46,588 nucleotides of DNA, taken from the NCBI GenBank assembly GCA_030682655.1, contig JAUXNU010000032.1, forward strand, positions 1 to 46,588. The letters run 5' to 3'. Shown one piece after another: positions 36,098 to 43,971 of this stretch; the stretch's first letter is position 1, and every line of letters starts with the position of its first letter. Position numbers and translations under genes: made by a program. A model generated the notes under the pieces. That model was not told the origin of the DNA. It saw only the letters and a list, made by a program, of their open reading frames with translations, and did no database searches. The stretch comes from Actinomycetota bacterium (GTDB lineage: Bacteria; Actinomycetota; Coriobacteriia; Anaerosomatales; JAUXNU01).

Positions 36098-37189
36098 CTA
36101 CAGCCGGTCGATGAGCGCGTCGGCATAGGCCTGCGTGCCGACACAGCCATCGGTGCTGCCGGTGTTCGTGCGCTTGATGTCGTAGGTGACGTGCGTGCCC
36201 TCGGCAAGCACGGTCTTGACCGCGTGCAGGATCCGATCGGCCGCATCGCGCTCGCCGAGGTGATTGAGCATGAGCACCGAGGAAAGGATGAGTGCGGTCG
36301 GGTTCGCCATGTCCTTGCCGGTGTACTTGGGCGCCGAGCCGTGGACCGGCTCGAATACCGCGCACTCGGCACCGATGTTGGCGCCCGGCGCCATGCCGAG
36401 ACCGCCGATGAGACCAGCCGCCAGGTCGGAGAGGATGTCGCCGTAGAGGTTCGGGAGCACGAGCACGTCCCACCACTCGGGGTGCAGAACGAGCTGCATG
36501 CATGTGGCGTCCACGATGTAGTCCTCGAACTCGATGCCGGAGTCCTTGTACTCCTCGGCCACCTCGCGGGCGACCTTCAGGAACAGCCCGTCGGAGTGCT
36601 TGAGGATGTTGGCCTTGTGCACGGCCGTGACCTTCTTGCGGCCGTTGGCGATGGCGTAGTCGAACGCGAACTTGACGATGCGGCGCGTGCACGTGATAGA
36701 GATCGGCTTGAGCGAGATCCCGGAGTCGGGACGGATCGTGCCCGCGCCCTCGGCGGCCGCGAACTCAATGAGCCGCTTGGCGCTCTCGGAGCCTTCCTCG
36801 AACTCGATGCCGGCGTAGAGGTCCTCGGTGTTCTCGCGCACGATGACGAGATCGACGTTGTCGTAGCGCGCACCCGTGCCTTCGATCGAGAACGACGGCC
36901 GAAGACATGCGTAGAGGTCGAGCTCCCTGCGCAACGCGACGTTCACGCTGCGGAACCCGGTGCCGACCGGCGTGGTTATCGGGCCCTTGATGGCGACCTT
37001 GTTCTTCCGGATGGAGTCGAGCACGTGCCCCGGCAGCGGCGTTCCGTACTTCTCCAAGACGTCAGCGCCAGCTTCGACGGACTCCCACTCGATGTCTACA
37101 CCGGTCGCCTCGACGACGCGCGTCATCGCGCGCGTGATCTCGGGACCAATGCCGTCGCCAGGGATGAGTGTCACGGTGTGCTTTGCCAA
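36098..37189 (-). CDS. Isocitrate dehydrogenase, predicted NADP-dependent
   Basis: A 363-residue member of the isocitrate/isopropylmalate dehydrogenase family. Ser81, Asn83, Arg87 and Arg97 in the stretch from GFRSVNVALR to ACLRP match the isocitrate-binding residues of E. coli Icd (S113, N115, R119, R129). HGSAPKYTG carries Lys288-Tyr289, and VTYDIKR carries Tyr336 and Arg340, the residues that select NADP in E. coli Icd. Metal aspartates (D227, D251, D255) are present. The TTG start follows GAGGAG by 6 nt. A TACAAT at 37283-37288 may be part of its own promoter. Confidence 0.88.
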   Translation of the reverse strand: MAKHTVTLIPGDGIGPEITRAMTRVVEATGVDIEWESVEAGADVLEKYGTPLPGHVLDSIRKNKVAIKGPITTPVGTGFRSVNVALRRELDLYACLRPSFSIEGTGARYDNVDLVIVRENTEDLYAGIEFEEGSESAKRLIEFAAAEGAGTIRPDSGISLKPISITCTRRIVKFAFDYAIANGRKKVTAVHKANILKHSDGLFLKVAREVAEEYKDSGIEFEDYIVDATCMQLVLHPEWWDVLVLPNLYGDILSDLAAGLIGGLGMAPGANIGAECAVFEPVHGSAPKYTGKDMANPTALILSSVLMLNHLGERDAADRILHAVKTVLAEGTHVTYDIKRTNTGSTDGCVGTQAYADALIDRL

Positions 37190-37309
37190 GGTTGGCTCCT
37201 CTAGATTGAACGGGGACGGCTCACAGCGGCTCGCCCTCGGATGTATGACGCGCCCCGCGCTTCCGCGGTTTGCGCGAATGCGATTGTACGCGAGAAGGGT
37301 CCGGTCGCA

Positions 37310-37948
37310 CTACGTCGTCTTGCGCCGCCTTCTCGGTGCGCAACCGACGATGCGCTTCGCGCGCCGGCCAAGGAGTCCCTTCGCGTTCTCGGCGTCGAAG
37401 TCCATCCGCTCCGCGGCGGCGATCTTGACCTTGTCAGACGCGGCGCCCATCACGAGCCGGTAGACGCCGGTAAGCATCGCCGGGAACTCGGGATCGCCGT
37501 GGTAGACGCGAATCGCCTCGTCGATGAGCGGCCAGACCTTCTCTGAGCGCTTCGCGGTCGTGGCGCCGTAGGCCGAAAGCAGCCGGAAAGCCGCCAGCCG
37601 CACGACGCCGGACTCCTCGTCGTGCAGAGCCGTCGTCGCCGGTCCGATCGCCTTGTCCACCACGCGCGCGTCACAGGCGACCATCTTCTCGAGCGCACCG
37701 AGCGTCTCCCACCTGGTCTGCGCTTCGGGCTTCTCGAGCGCGTCGGCCAGCGCCTGGCCGTGCGAACGCAGAGTGTCCGGCGAATGCACCGCGAGCTCGT
37801 GAACGGCACGCGCCGCCTGCACCCTCTGCGTACGGTTCTCGCCGTTGAGCACCTCGAGCACCTTGCCAAGGAACTTCTCGTTCCCGGCCGCCCGCGTCGC
37901 TATCTGGCTCTTGTCGTCGCCGAGTTCGAGTGTCTTCTGTGTCGCCAT
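37310..37948 (-). CDS. HEAT-repeat-like protein
   Basis: A 212-residue, fully helical, soluble-looking protein with repeats such as RVQAARAVHELAVHSPD, TRWETLGALEKMVACD and GVVRLAAFRLLSAYGAT, typical of HEAT or armadillo scaffolds. The C-terminus is strongly basic (GRRAKRIVGCAPRRRRKTT). No catalytic motif seen. It lies upstream of isocitrate dehydrogenase on the same strand with a 120-bp gap. A TAATAT and an imperfect inverted repeat around 38004-38022 lie in its promoter region. Confidence 0.72.
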   Translation of the reverse strand: MATQKTLELGDDKSQIATRAAGNEKFLGKVLEVLNGENRTQRVQAARAVHELAVHSPDTLRSHGQALADALEKPEAQTRWETLGALEKMVACDARVVDKAIGPATTALHDEESGVVRLAAFRLLSAYGATTAKRSEKVWPLIDEAIRVYHGDPEFPAMLTGVYRLVMGAASDKVKIAAAERMDFDAENAKGLLGRRAKRIVGCAPRRRRKTT

Positions 37949-38222
37949 ACCGACTCGCTCCTAGCCTGTGTTGACCCGGTCTCGAGGCGCTCCGCCCCGT
38001 ATGTGTCCCAAGACATATTACCCGCACGGGCGACAACTCCTGGCCGAAACCGGATATTCACCCCAACTTCTTCACATCGAGGGGACGGTTTGCGCGGGCA
38101 TGCGGCGGCAGGCAGGCGTCCTTCGCGCACGTCGACCGCGTTTCGCGAGCCGTTGACTCGGCAACATACGGGACAGATGGGCCACGATGGGACGGCCAAG
38201 GCCGGGAGAAAGGGGACGAACC

Positions 38223-38633
38223 GTGAATCTCCTCGTCAAGACCTGCAACTACGAGCGCATGAACGTACAGCGAATAGTCGCTCGAGGCGTGGTGCTGCTC
38301 GGGGTACTCGTATGCGGAGTCGCCGTGCTCGGAGCGTTTGCGGAGATGGGCTACACCGCCCGGACACCGATAGCGTACGCGAGAACCGCAGCGGTTCCGC
38401 TCGTTATCGCAGTGGTCATCTTCCGTGTAGGCCTGTACTTCGAGGTGCTTGCGGCGGCGCTCCTGGTAGTCGGGGCGGTTGGCGTCGCCATCTGGGGCGT
38501 CGTCGCAGGATGGGAGTCCGGTTCGTGGGTGGCCATGGCGATTCTGGTCATGGGCCCGATGCTTCTGTCCGGCGTGCTCTACTGGCTGGCGGCGCAGACT
38601 CAGATGGTCTGCTCGCTCGACGAAGCCAAGTAG
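38223..38633 (+). CDS. Small integral membrane protein, four helices
   Basis: A 136-residue protein with about four membrane helices (e.g. GVVLLGVLVCGVAVLGAF, PLVIAVVIFRVGLYFEVLAA, MAILVMGPMLLSGVLYWL). No family recognised. The GTG at 38223 follows AAAGGGG by about 8 nt. It is the only plus-strand gene inside the citrate-aconitate-isocitrate cluster and converges on the small hydro-lyase subunit, leaving 13 bp. The 274-bp gap before it is shared with the divergent HEAT-like gene. Confidence 0.68.
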   Translation: MNLLVKTCNYERMNVQRIVARGVVLLGVLVCGVAVLGAFAEMGYTARTPIAYARTAAVPLVIAVVIFRVGLYFEVLAAALLVVGAVGVAIWGVVAGWESGSWVAMAILVMGPMLLSGVLYWLAAQTQMVCSLDEAK

Positions 38634-38646
38634 TAGGCGCCCCTCG

Positions 38647-39147
38647 CTACAGCGCGAATCCGCCGTGCTTCTTGAAGTGCTCGACCAGTCCACCGTCGGC
38701 AAGCAACTGCGCCATGACCGGCGGCAGCGGCGCGAAGGGAATCTCTATGCCCTTTGTCACGTTGCGCACGACGCCCGCTTCTAGATCGACGGTCAGCTCG
38801 TCGCCGTCGTCGATCAAATCGGTGTCGCACTCAACGACCGGCAGCCCGGTGTTGATCGCGTTGCGGTAGAAGATGCGCGCGAACCCCTTCGCGAGCACCG
38901 CTTTCGTGTTGCTGTGGATGAGCACGAGCGGTGCCTGCTCCCGGCTTGAACCCATTCCGAAGTTCTTGCCCGCGACCAGGAATCCGCCGTTCGGCTTCAC
39001 CTTTGCGTGGTAGTCCGGATCCAGTTCCTCCATGGCGTGCACCGCCATGGCTTCCATGTCGGCGGACTTGAACTTGTACTTGCCGGCGATGATGTAGTCG
39101 GTGTTGATGTCGTCACCGTACTTGAAGGCCTTGGCCGTAAGCTCCAT
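38647..39147 (-). CDS. Aconitase/homoaconitase-type hydro-lyase, small subunit
   Basis: A 166-residue LeuD-like swivel subunit. Motifs are GDDINTDYIIAGKYKFK, FGMGSSREQAPLVLI and [14 protein letters not shown]. The specificity loop (KYKFK) differs from the YLNT of the leuD paralogue at 9.6 kb, so a different side chain is recognised. With the large subunit at 40-41 kb and the neighbouring citrate-type synthase and isocitrate dehydrogenase, the likely reaction is citrate to isocitrate. Homoaconitase is the alternative. The ATG at 39147 follows GGGAG. Confidence 0.85.
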   Translation of the reverse strand: MELTAKAFKYGDDINTDYIIAGKYKFKSADMEAMAVHAMEELDPDYHAKVKPNGGFLVAGKNFGMGSSREQAPLVLIHSNTKAVLAKGFARIFYRNAINTGLPVVECDTDLIDDGDELTVDLEAGVVRNVTKGIEIPFAPLPPVMAQLLADGGLVEHFKKHGGFAL

Positions 39148-39175
39148 CGCGTCACATCTCCCATCGGTCTGGATT

Positions 39176-39940
39176 CTATTCCTTGACAGGCGTTGGCAGA
39201 TGAGCCTCACCGCTCAGCTGCACGGCACGTGCTACCTCGACAAGCTCCTCGACGTCGCGCTCCGTGCTGGAGACAGTGATGGTACATTGCCCGACGGCCC
39301 AGCTGATCACGGCAGAACTCCAGCCGGCCGCCGAGTAGGACGGGGTGCCCGGATACCGAATCCGTTGCGCCGGCATCCAGACCCGAGGCGTTGCCATGGC
39401 CTTGTGCCCGTCCACCTTGATCTCGAAGCTCTCTGCCTCGTCTCCGTACGGCCCTCCGCCCGACCGTGCCCCTCTCTCCGCCTCGCCTTCGCTTGGCGCA
39501 ATCCACACTTGGATCTCAACGAGGCTGGTGTCGTAGAGCGCCCATGCGAAACCGCCGTCAACATCCGGTACCTGCATCCACAGCCCGGCGAGCTTCCCGC
39601 CTGCGGCTTCCTCCGGAAGCATTACGTCTATCCCGTACGTCTTGCGCACCGGCACGGTGTCTTCCACGCGAACGTACATCTCATCGTACTGCGCCATGCG
39701 CTCCGCAAGGCGCCGGTTCACGGACATTTGCCTCGGTAGCGCGTCTTCACGTGGCGCAACACCTCGGGGCATTCCCTGCGGCAACAGAACGACGGTCGCT
39801 TCCTGAGACTCGCGAGACGAGTCCACTCTTTCGGGACCGGGGGTCGTCTTGCCGCACCCACAGAGAGCGAGGGCGGCAATCACGAGCATGCCCGTGGATA
39901 CGGCGAGAGCAGCGCGACTGAAACCCAGCCGTATGTCCAC
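39176..39940 (-). CDS. Lipoprotein of unknown function
   Basis: A 254-residue protein with a signal peptide and lipobox near residue 29 (ALALCGC), followed by a low-complexity stretch and a beta-rich domain (for example KAMATPRVWMPAQRIRYPG and GWSSAVISWAVGQCTITVSS). No family recognised. It sits between the two subunits of the aconitase-like enzyme, with 24-28 bp gaps, so it is almost certainly on the same transcript. An exported lipoprotein has no obvious link with a cytoplasmic hydro-lyase. Confidence 0.75.
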   Translation of the reverse strand: MDIRLGFSRAALAVSTGMLVIAALALCGCGKTTPGPERVDSSRESQEATVVLLPQGMPRGVAPREDALPRQMSVNRRLAERMAQYDEMYVRVEDTVPVRKTYGIDVMLPEEAAGGKLAGLWMQVPDVDGGFAWALYDTSLVEIQVWIAPSEGEAERGARSGGGPYGDEAESFEIKVDGHKAMATPRVWMPAQRIRYPGTPSYSAAGWSSAVISWAVGQCTITVSSTERDVEELVEVARAVQLSGEAHLPTPVKE

Positions 39941-39964
39941 GCGGTAGCCCTCCTCTCGTCCGCG

Positions 39965-41224
39965 CTACCCGAAGTACTTCCGCGGATCGGTGATCTTGCC
40001 CTCGATCACGGACGCGGCCACAGTGGCCGGGCTGCCGAGGAAGATGAATGCGTTGCTGTTGCCCATGCGGCCCTTGAAGTTGCGATTGGCCGTCGAGATG
40101 ACGTTCTCACCGTCCGACGGCACACCGTTGTGGGTACCGACGCACGGCCCGCAGCCGGGCGTCACGAGCGCGGCACCGGCCGCCACGAGCGTCTGGATGT
40201 AGCCGGCCTCGATCGCGTCCAGCAGTATCTGGCGCGAGGCGGGTGCCACGATGAAGCGCACGTCAGGATGGACGCGACGACCCTCCAGGATGCGCGCCGC
40301 GATTGCGAAATCCTCGAGACGCCCGTTCGTGCACGTGCCAAGGACACCCTCGGCGATCGGCGTGCCCTCGACCTCCTCGATCGGACAGACGTTGTCGACC
40401 GCGTGCGGCTTGGCGATCTGTGGACCGATCGCGGAGGCGTCGAGGGTCAGCTCGCGCAGGTACGTGGCATCCGCGTCGGGGTCAACCGGTGCCGGTCGCT
40501 TGTCTCCTCGGCCAGCGAACCAGGCGAGCGTCTTGGCGTCGGCCTTCATGAGCCCGGCCTTGGCGCCGACCTCGATGGCCATGTTGGAGATCGTCATGCG
40601 CGCCTCGACCGAGAGTTCGTCGATCACGGGACCGTGGAACTCGATCACCTCGTAGGTGGCGCCGTCTACGCCGATCTCGCCGGCGAGGTAGAGGATGAGG
40701 TCCTTGGAGAACACGCCGGGCGCGAGCTTGCCGGTGTAGATGACCTTCATGGTGTCGGGCACCTTGAACCACAGCTTGCCCGACGCCATCGCTGCCGCGC
40801 CGTCGGTGGAGCCGACGCCGGTGGAGAACACGTTGAGTGCGCCGTAGGTGCAGGTGTGCGAGTCGCAACCGACCATGAGGTCGCCGGGAACGACGTGACC
40901 CTTCTCGGGGATGAGCTGGTGGCACACGCCCTCGCCCACGTCGTAGACGGTCGCGCCGGTCTTGGCGCCGAACTCGCGCATCATGGTGTGAAGCGCGGAG
41001 ACGCCCTCGATCGGGCTCGGCGAGCTGTGGTCCATGACGAGAGCGACCTTCGCGGGGTCGAACACCTCGTCGACACCCATGTTCTCGAGTGCGCGGATGG
41101 CGAGCGGCGACGTGCCGTCCTGTCCCATCACGAAGTCGACATCGGCGACGACGATGTCGCCCGCATGCGCTTCGGTGCCGGAATGGGCCGAGAAGATCTT
41201 CTCGGCGATCGTCTGTCCGGAAAT
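39965..41224 (-). CDS. Aconitase/homoaconitase-type hydro-lyase, large subunit (ATT start)
   Basis: A 419-residue LeuC-like subunit. The motif [20 protein letters not shown] and cluster cysteines in [11 protein letters not shown] and GCGPCVGTHNG are intact. The family N-terminus GQTIAEKIFSAHSG is encoded, but no ATG, GTG or TTG lies between the in-frame TGA just upstream and that motif. The only candidate is ATT at 41224, 9 nt after AGAGGG in AGAGGGTGATC. Starting at the GTG at 41131 would remove about 31 conserved residues. The gene begins 14 bp after the citrate synthase-like stop. Confidence 0.86.
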   Translation of the reverse strand: MSGQTIAEKIFSAHSGTEAHAGDIVVADVDFVMGQDGTSPLAIRALENMGVDEVFDPAKVALVMDHSSPSPIEGVSALHTMMREFGAKTGATVYDVGEGVCHQLIPEKGHVVPGDLMVGCDSHTCTYGALNVFSTGVGSTDGAAAMASGKLWFKVPDTMKVIYTGKLAPGVFSKDLILYLAGEIGVDGATYEVIEFHGPVIDELSVEARMTISNMAIEVGAKAGLMKADAKTLAWFAGRGDKRPAPVDPDADATYLRELTLDASAIGPQIAKPHAVDNVCPIEEVEGTPIAEGVLGTCTNGRLEDFAIAARILEGRRVHPDVRFIVAPASRQILLDAIEAGYIQTLVAAGAALVTPGCGPCVGTHNGVPSDGENVISTANRNFKGRMGNSNAFIFLGSPATVAASVIEGKITDPRKYFG

Positions 41225-41238
41225 GGTGGATCACCCTC

Positions 41239-42429
41239 TCATACAGCGTCGTGCTTGGCCTTGTTCGCTAGGTAGTCGTTGTAGATGTAGAGCAGCTCCT
41301 TGTCGAAGAGGCTGCGCTTGAGCTCGATGGCCATCGAGCGCACCAGCGGAAGCATCTCAGAAGCCTGCTCCCGCGGAAGCTCGATCCCGTATTCGGCAAA
41401 CTTCATCTCGATCGATTTGGAGCCCGAGTGCTTGCCGATGACGATCTGGCGCTCCAGCCCGACCTCGGCCGGCGAGAAGACCTCGTAGGTCTTGGGGTTC
41501 TTGATCACACCGTCGGCGTGGATGCCGCTCTCGTGCGCGAACATGTTCGATCCGATGACCGACTTCCAGATCGGGATCTTGCGGCCGGCCGCCTTCATGA
41601 CGTATTCCGCTATCTCACGGAAGCGGCTCGTGTCCATCTCGACCTCGAGCTCTTCGACGTACTTGAGCGCCATGACGACCTCTTCGAGCGCCGCGTTGCC
41701 CGCCCGCTCGCCGAGACCGGCGACTGTGACGTTGACCCAGTTGGCGCCGCCGCGGATGCCGGCGATGGCGTTGGCGACCGCCATGCCGAAGTCGTTGTGG
41801 GTGTGCATCTCGATGTCGATGTCGACGTTCTCTTTCAGCGTCCGGATCGCCGTGAACGTGCGAAACGGCTCCATGATGCCGATCGTGTCGCAGAAGCGGA
41901 TGCGGTCGGCGCCCTCGGCCCTGGCAGCCTCGGCATACTCGATCAGGAACGCCATCTCGGTGCGTGACGCGTCCTCGGCATTGACGGACACGTAGACGCC
42001 GTGGCTCTTGGCGAACGCAACGGCCTCCTGCATCGACTTGATGACCCAGGCGCGGTCCTTCATGAGCTTGGTCTCGATGTGGATGTCCGAAGTCGCGAGC
42101 GAGATCGCGACCGCGTCGACTCCGCAGTCGATCGAGGTCTTGATGTCGTCGATGTTCGCCCTGTTCCAGCCAAGGACGGACGCCTTCAGTCCAAGGTGCG
42201 CGATTTCCTCGATCGTGTCGCGCTCATCGCCACCCATCGCCGGGATGCCGGCTTCGATCTGGTGCACGCCGATCTCGTCGAGGAGCTTGGCGATGCGGAT
42301 CTTCTCCTGGTTCGCGAAGACGACACCCGCTGTCTGCTCGCCGTCACGCAGCGTCGTATCGTCGAGCTTGACCTCTGTGGTGCCCAGCAGGCTCTCGAAG
42401 GGCATCTGGTATGCCTTGATGTTATCCAA
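41239..42429 (-). CDS. Re-citrate synthase / homocitrate synthase family enzyme
   Basis: A 396-residue HMGL-like synthase. Motifs are LDDTTLRDGEQTAGVVFANQ, IEAGIPAMGGDERDTI, the metal motif MHTHNDFGMAVANAI and GLGERAGN. There is no LeuA-dimer domain, as in NifV and Re-citrate synthases. No nif genes are nearby, and the operon continues with an aconitase-like enzyme and an isocitrate-specific dehydrogenase. I therefore prefer Re-citrate synthase (oxaloacetate plus acetyl-CoA), as in Clostridium kluyveri, over homocitrate synthase. The TTG at 42429 follows GGGAGG by 5 nt; an ATG at 42405 with AAGG is the alternative. Confidence 0.8.
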   Translation of the reverse strand: MDNIKAYQMPFESLLGTTEVKLDDTTLRDGEQTAGVVFANQEKIRIAKLLDEIGVHQIEAGIPAMGGDERDTIEEIAHLGLKASVLGWNRANIDDIKTSIDCGVDAVAISLATSDIHIETKLMKDRAWVIKSMQEAVAFAKSHGVYVSVNAEDASRTEMAFLIEYAEAARAEGADRIRFCDTIGIMEPFRTFTAIRTLKENVDIDIEMHTHNDFGMAVANAIAGIRGGANWVNVTVAGLGERAGNAALEEVVMALKYVEELEVEMDTSRFREIAEYVMKAAGRKIPIWKSVIGSNMFAHESGIHADGVIKNPKTYEVFSPAEVGLERQIVIGKHSGSKSIEMKFAEYGIELPREQASEMLPLVRSMAIELKRSLFDKELLYIYNDYLANKAKHDAV

Positions 42430-42538
42430 AGCTTCCTCCCGTAGCGTGCAAAGACCCCTTCTCGGGTCTGGTACGAACTCGGATCGGACCGGCCGGGAAT
42501 TCGGGTGCGCCGCGGTGCCGGCCGTGACGTAGAGCCGT

Positions 42539-42568
42539 ATTGTACGACAGGCCCCGCGCGGGTACCAA
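42539..42568 (-). promoter_or_regulatory. Promoter of the citrate-aconitate operon
   Basis: On the minus strand TTGGTA (42568-42563) and TACAAT (42544-42539) are spaced 18 bp. Transcription would start about 100 nt before the synthase gene. Confidence 0.6.
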
Positions 42569-42652
42569 GCCTGGCGTGGCTGGCGCGTGGTTGACGCACT
42601 CCACGCTTGCGAACGAAGGCGCGCGCCGCTGCTGCCCCGAATCACCCGCCGG

Positions 42653-42712
42653 CTAGCGAGCCTCGGAGAAGCCGTCAGTCTCTGCGTCCGGTCTGACGAT
42701 CAGCTCGCGCAT
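42653..42712 (-). pseudogene. Truncated RelE/ParE-type toxin
   Basis: An ATG overlapping the antitoxin stop (TGATG) starts MRELIVRPDAETD, the typical beginning of RelE/ParE toxins paired with this antitoxin family. It hits TAG after 19 codons. No continuation is recognisable downstream, so the toxin is lost and only its first strand remains. Confidence 0.5.
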
Positions 42713-42942
42713 CAGGTGCAGAGCCGGAGCCGCTCTTCGATGCGAGCAAGGACCTCTTCCCAAGGCACGCCCGCATCGGGATCACGGCCCATGTCAGCAA
42801 GCCGACGGTCAAGCTCCTCGATCTCGGCTGTCGTCAGCGGGATGTCAGCGCTGCTGATGGCGATGCTGTCCCACAGGTCTTCAACGAGCTGGATGCGCTC
42901 GGAGACCGAAAGCCTGTCGAAACTGTGGGCTGCATTGCTCAT
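42712..42942 (-). CDS. Addiction-module antitoxin (PF09720-like), apparently orphaned
   Basis: A 76-residue acidic, helical protein with LSVSERIQLVEDLWDSIA near the N-terminus and PLTTAEIEELDRRL in the middle, the pattern of the 'putative addiction module component' family (TIGR02574/PF09720). These normally precede a RelE/ParE toxin; here only a 19-codon toxin stub follows. It is divergent from mntA, with a 126-bp gap that holds no clear promoter pair. Confidence 0.8.
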   Translation of the reverse strand: MSNAAHSFDRLSVSERIQLVEDLWDSIAISSADIPLTTAEIEELDRRLADMGRDPDAGVPWEEVLARIEERLRLCT

Positions 42943-43068
42943 GGCTGGAGTGTGCCCGCTTCGGGACGGTTTCGCAACGATGACTGCAGTACTCGTCGGA
43001 CCGCGACGTAGCTCGTCGGCGTGGCAGCTCATCCGCCCAGGGGTTAGGATAGGCGGTGGAGGTAGAGC

Positions 43069-43377
43069 ATGGTTTCCATCGTTGAGGACAAGCGCGAATC
43101 TATCGCCAACGTGTGCCGCAAGTACGGGGTGAAGAGCCTCTACGTCTTCGGCTCGGCGTTGCGCGACGACTTCCGCCTGGGCGAGAGTGATGTCGACCTC
43201 CTCGTGGAATTCGGCCCCATGGACGGACACTCGAAAGCGCATGCGTACTTCGACATGCTCGACGAACTGCGAGAGTTGCTCGGCACAGAAGTCGATCTCG
43301 TCATGGCGGGAGCGGTGAAGAACCGCTACATTGCCCGCGACATCGAGCGTACGAAGCAGATGCTGTATGCCGCGTAG
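43069..43377 (+). CDS. mntA: MntA-type nucleotidyltransferase antitoxin
   Basis: A 102-residue minimal nucleotidyltransferase. Gly28-Ser29 and the Asp41-x-Asp43 pair lie in VFGSALRDDF...ESDVDLLVEF. In characterised MntA-HepT pairs this enzyme AMPylates a tyrosine of the HEPN toxin. The ATG follows GGAGG by 6 nt. It overlaps the HEPN gene by 11 bp. Confidence 0.88.
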   Translation: MVSIVEDKRESIANVCRKYGVKSLYVFGSALRDDFRLGESDVDLLVEFGPMDGHSKAHAYFDMLDELRELLGTEVDLVMAGAVKNRYIARDIERTKQMLYAA

Positions 43378-43720
43378 CGCTGCAGTCTACCTCTCAGACA
43401 TCGTTGAGGCGTGCGAGGCGATTGACGACGTCTTGTCGGGGGTTGACCTTTCCGCATACCAGAACGCTCGCGCCATCCGCTCCGCTGTCGAACGCGAGTT
43501 CATCATCATCGGGGAGGCTGTGGGCGCCTTGGGCCGCCTGGCGCCTGCGATGTTCGCGGAGATATCGCATGCTCGCCTGATCATCGGCTTCCGCAACGTT
43601 CTCACACATGACTACGCGGCGGTTGACGATGAGACCGTCTTCGGACTGGCACGGTCGGACGTGCCCAATCTCAGGCAGGAATGCATGGAGTTGCTCGAGG
43701 GCCTGGGAGAAGTAGACTGA
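43367..43720 (+). CDS. hepT: HepT-type HEPN RNase toxin
   Basis: A 117-residue HEPN protein (DUF86 type). The catalytic R-x4-H-x-Y motif is intact as Arg76, His81 and Tyr83 in FRNVLTHDYA; Tyr83 is the residue AMPylated in known HepT toxins. The ATG at 43367 lies inside the end of mntA, so translation is coupled. A terminator follows at 43921-43946 after a decayed RHS fragment. Confidence 0.88.
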   Translation: MPRSAAVYLSDIVEACEAIDDVLSGVDLSAYQNARAIRSAVEREFIIIGEAVGALGRLAPAMFAEISHARLIIGFRNVLTHDYAAVDDETVFGLARSDVPNLRQECMELLEGLGEVD

Positions 43721-43748
43721 CCCGGAGATCGAGCGGACTCGCTTCATT

Positions 43749-43823
43749 CGTCGTCTTGGTCGACCCCGGCCGCGCGACGACCTTACCCGCCAAGGACGCG
43801 AGAGCCGTACGGCGTCCGAGCGA
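43749..43823 (-). pseudogene. Decayed RHS core fragment with internal deletion
   Basis: In one minus-strand frame it reads SLGRRTALASLAG joined directly to KVVARPGSTKTTN. The intact RHS gene has the two parts as LGRRTSAASLAG (about 46.52-46.55 kb) and KVVVRPGSTKTTD (about 46.37-46.41 kb), about 35 residues apart. The fragment is therefore an in-frame-deleted relic of the same core. Confidence 0.65.
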
Positions 43824-43920
43824 CGCTGGTCAGTCCGCAGCTCTCAGCTCGTTGACGAGTCCGCTGCACTCGCTCCGCAGAATGGGCGCGTCGTGATCCG
43901 CAATCGCCCAGAAGATGCGA

Positions 43921-43946
43921 GAAGGCCCCCCGGGCAGAGGGCCTTC
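43921..43946. terminator. Bidirectional terminator between hepT and the MazE-like gene
   Basis: An 8-bp stem GAAGGCCC/GGGCCTTC closes a 10-nt loop, followed by GTTTCG on the plus strand and TCGCATCTTCT on the minus strand. It lies between convergent genes. Confidence 0.7.
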
Positions 43947-43971
43947 GTTTCGCGCCAATGCAGCGGTCCGA

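Noticed and set aside
41239-42429. NifV/homocitrate synthase for nitrogenase cofactor, or the first enzyme of the aminoadipate lysine route
   Set aside because: No nif or lys genes in the window, and the linked dehydrogenase has isocitrate-type residues. Kept only as an alternative in the feature entry.
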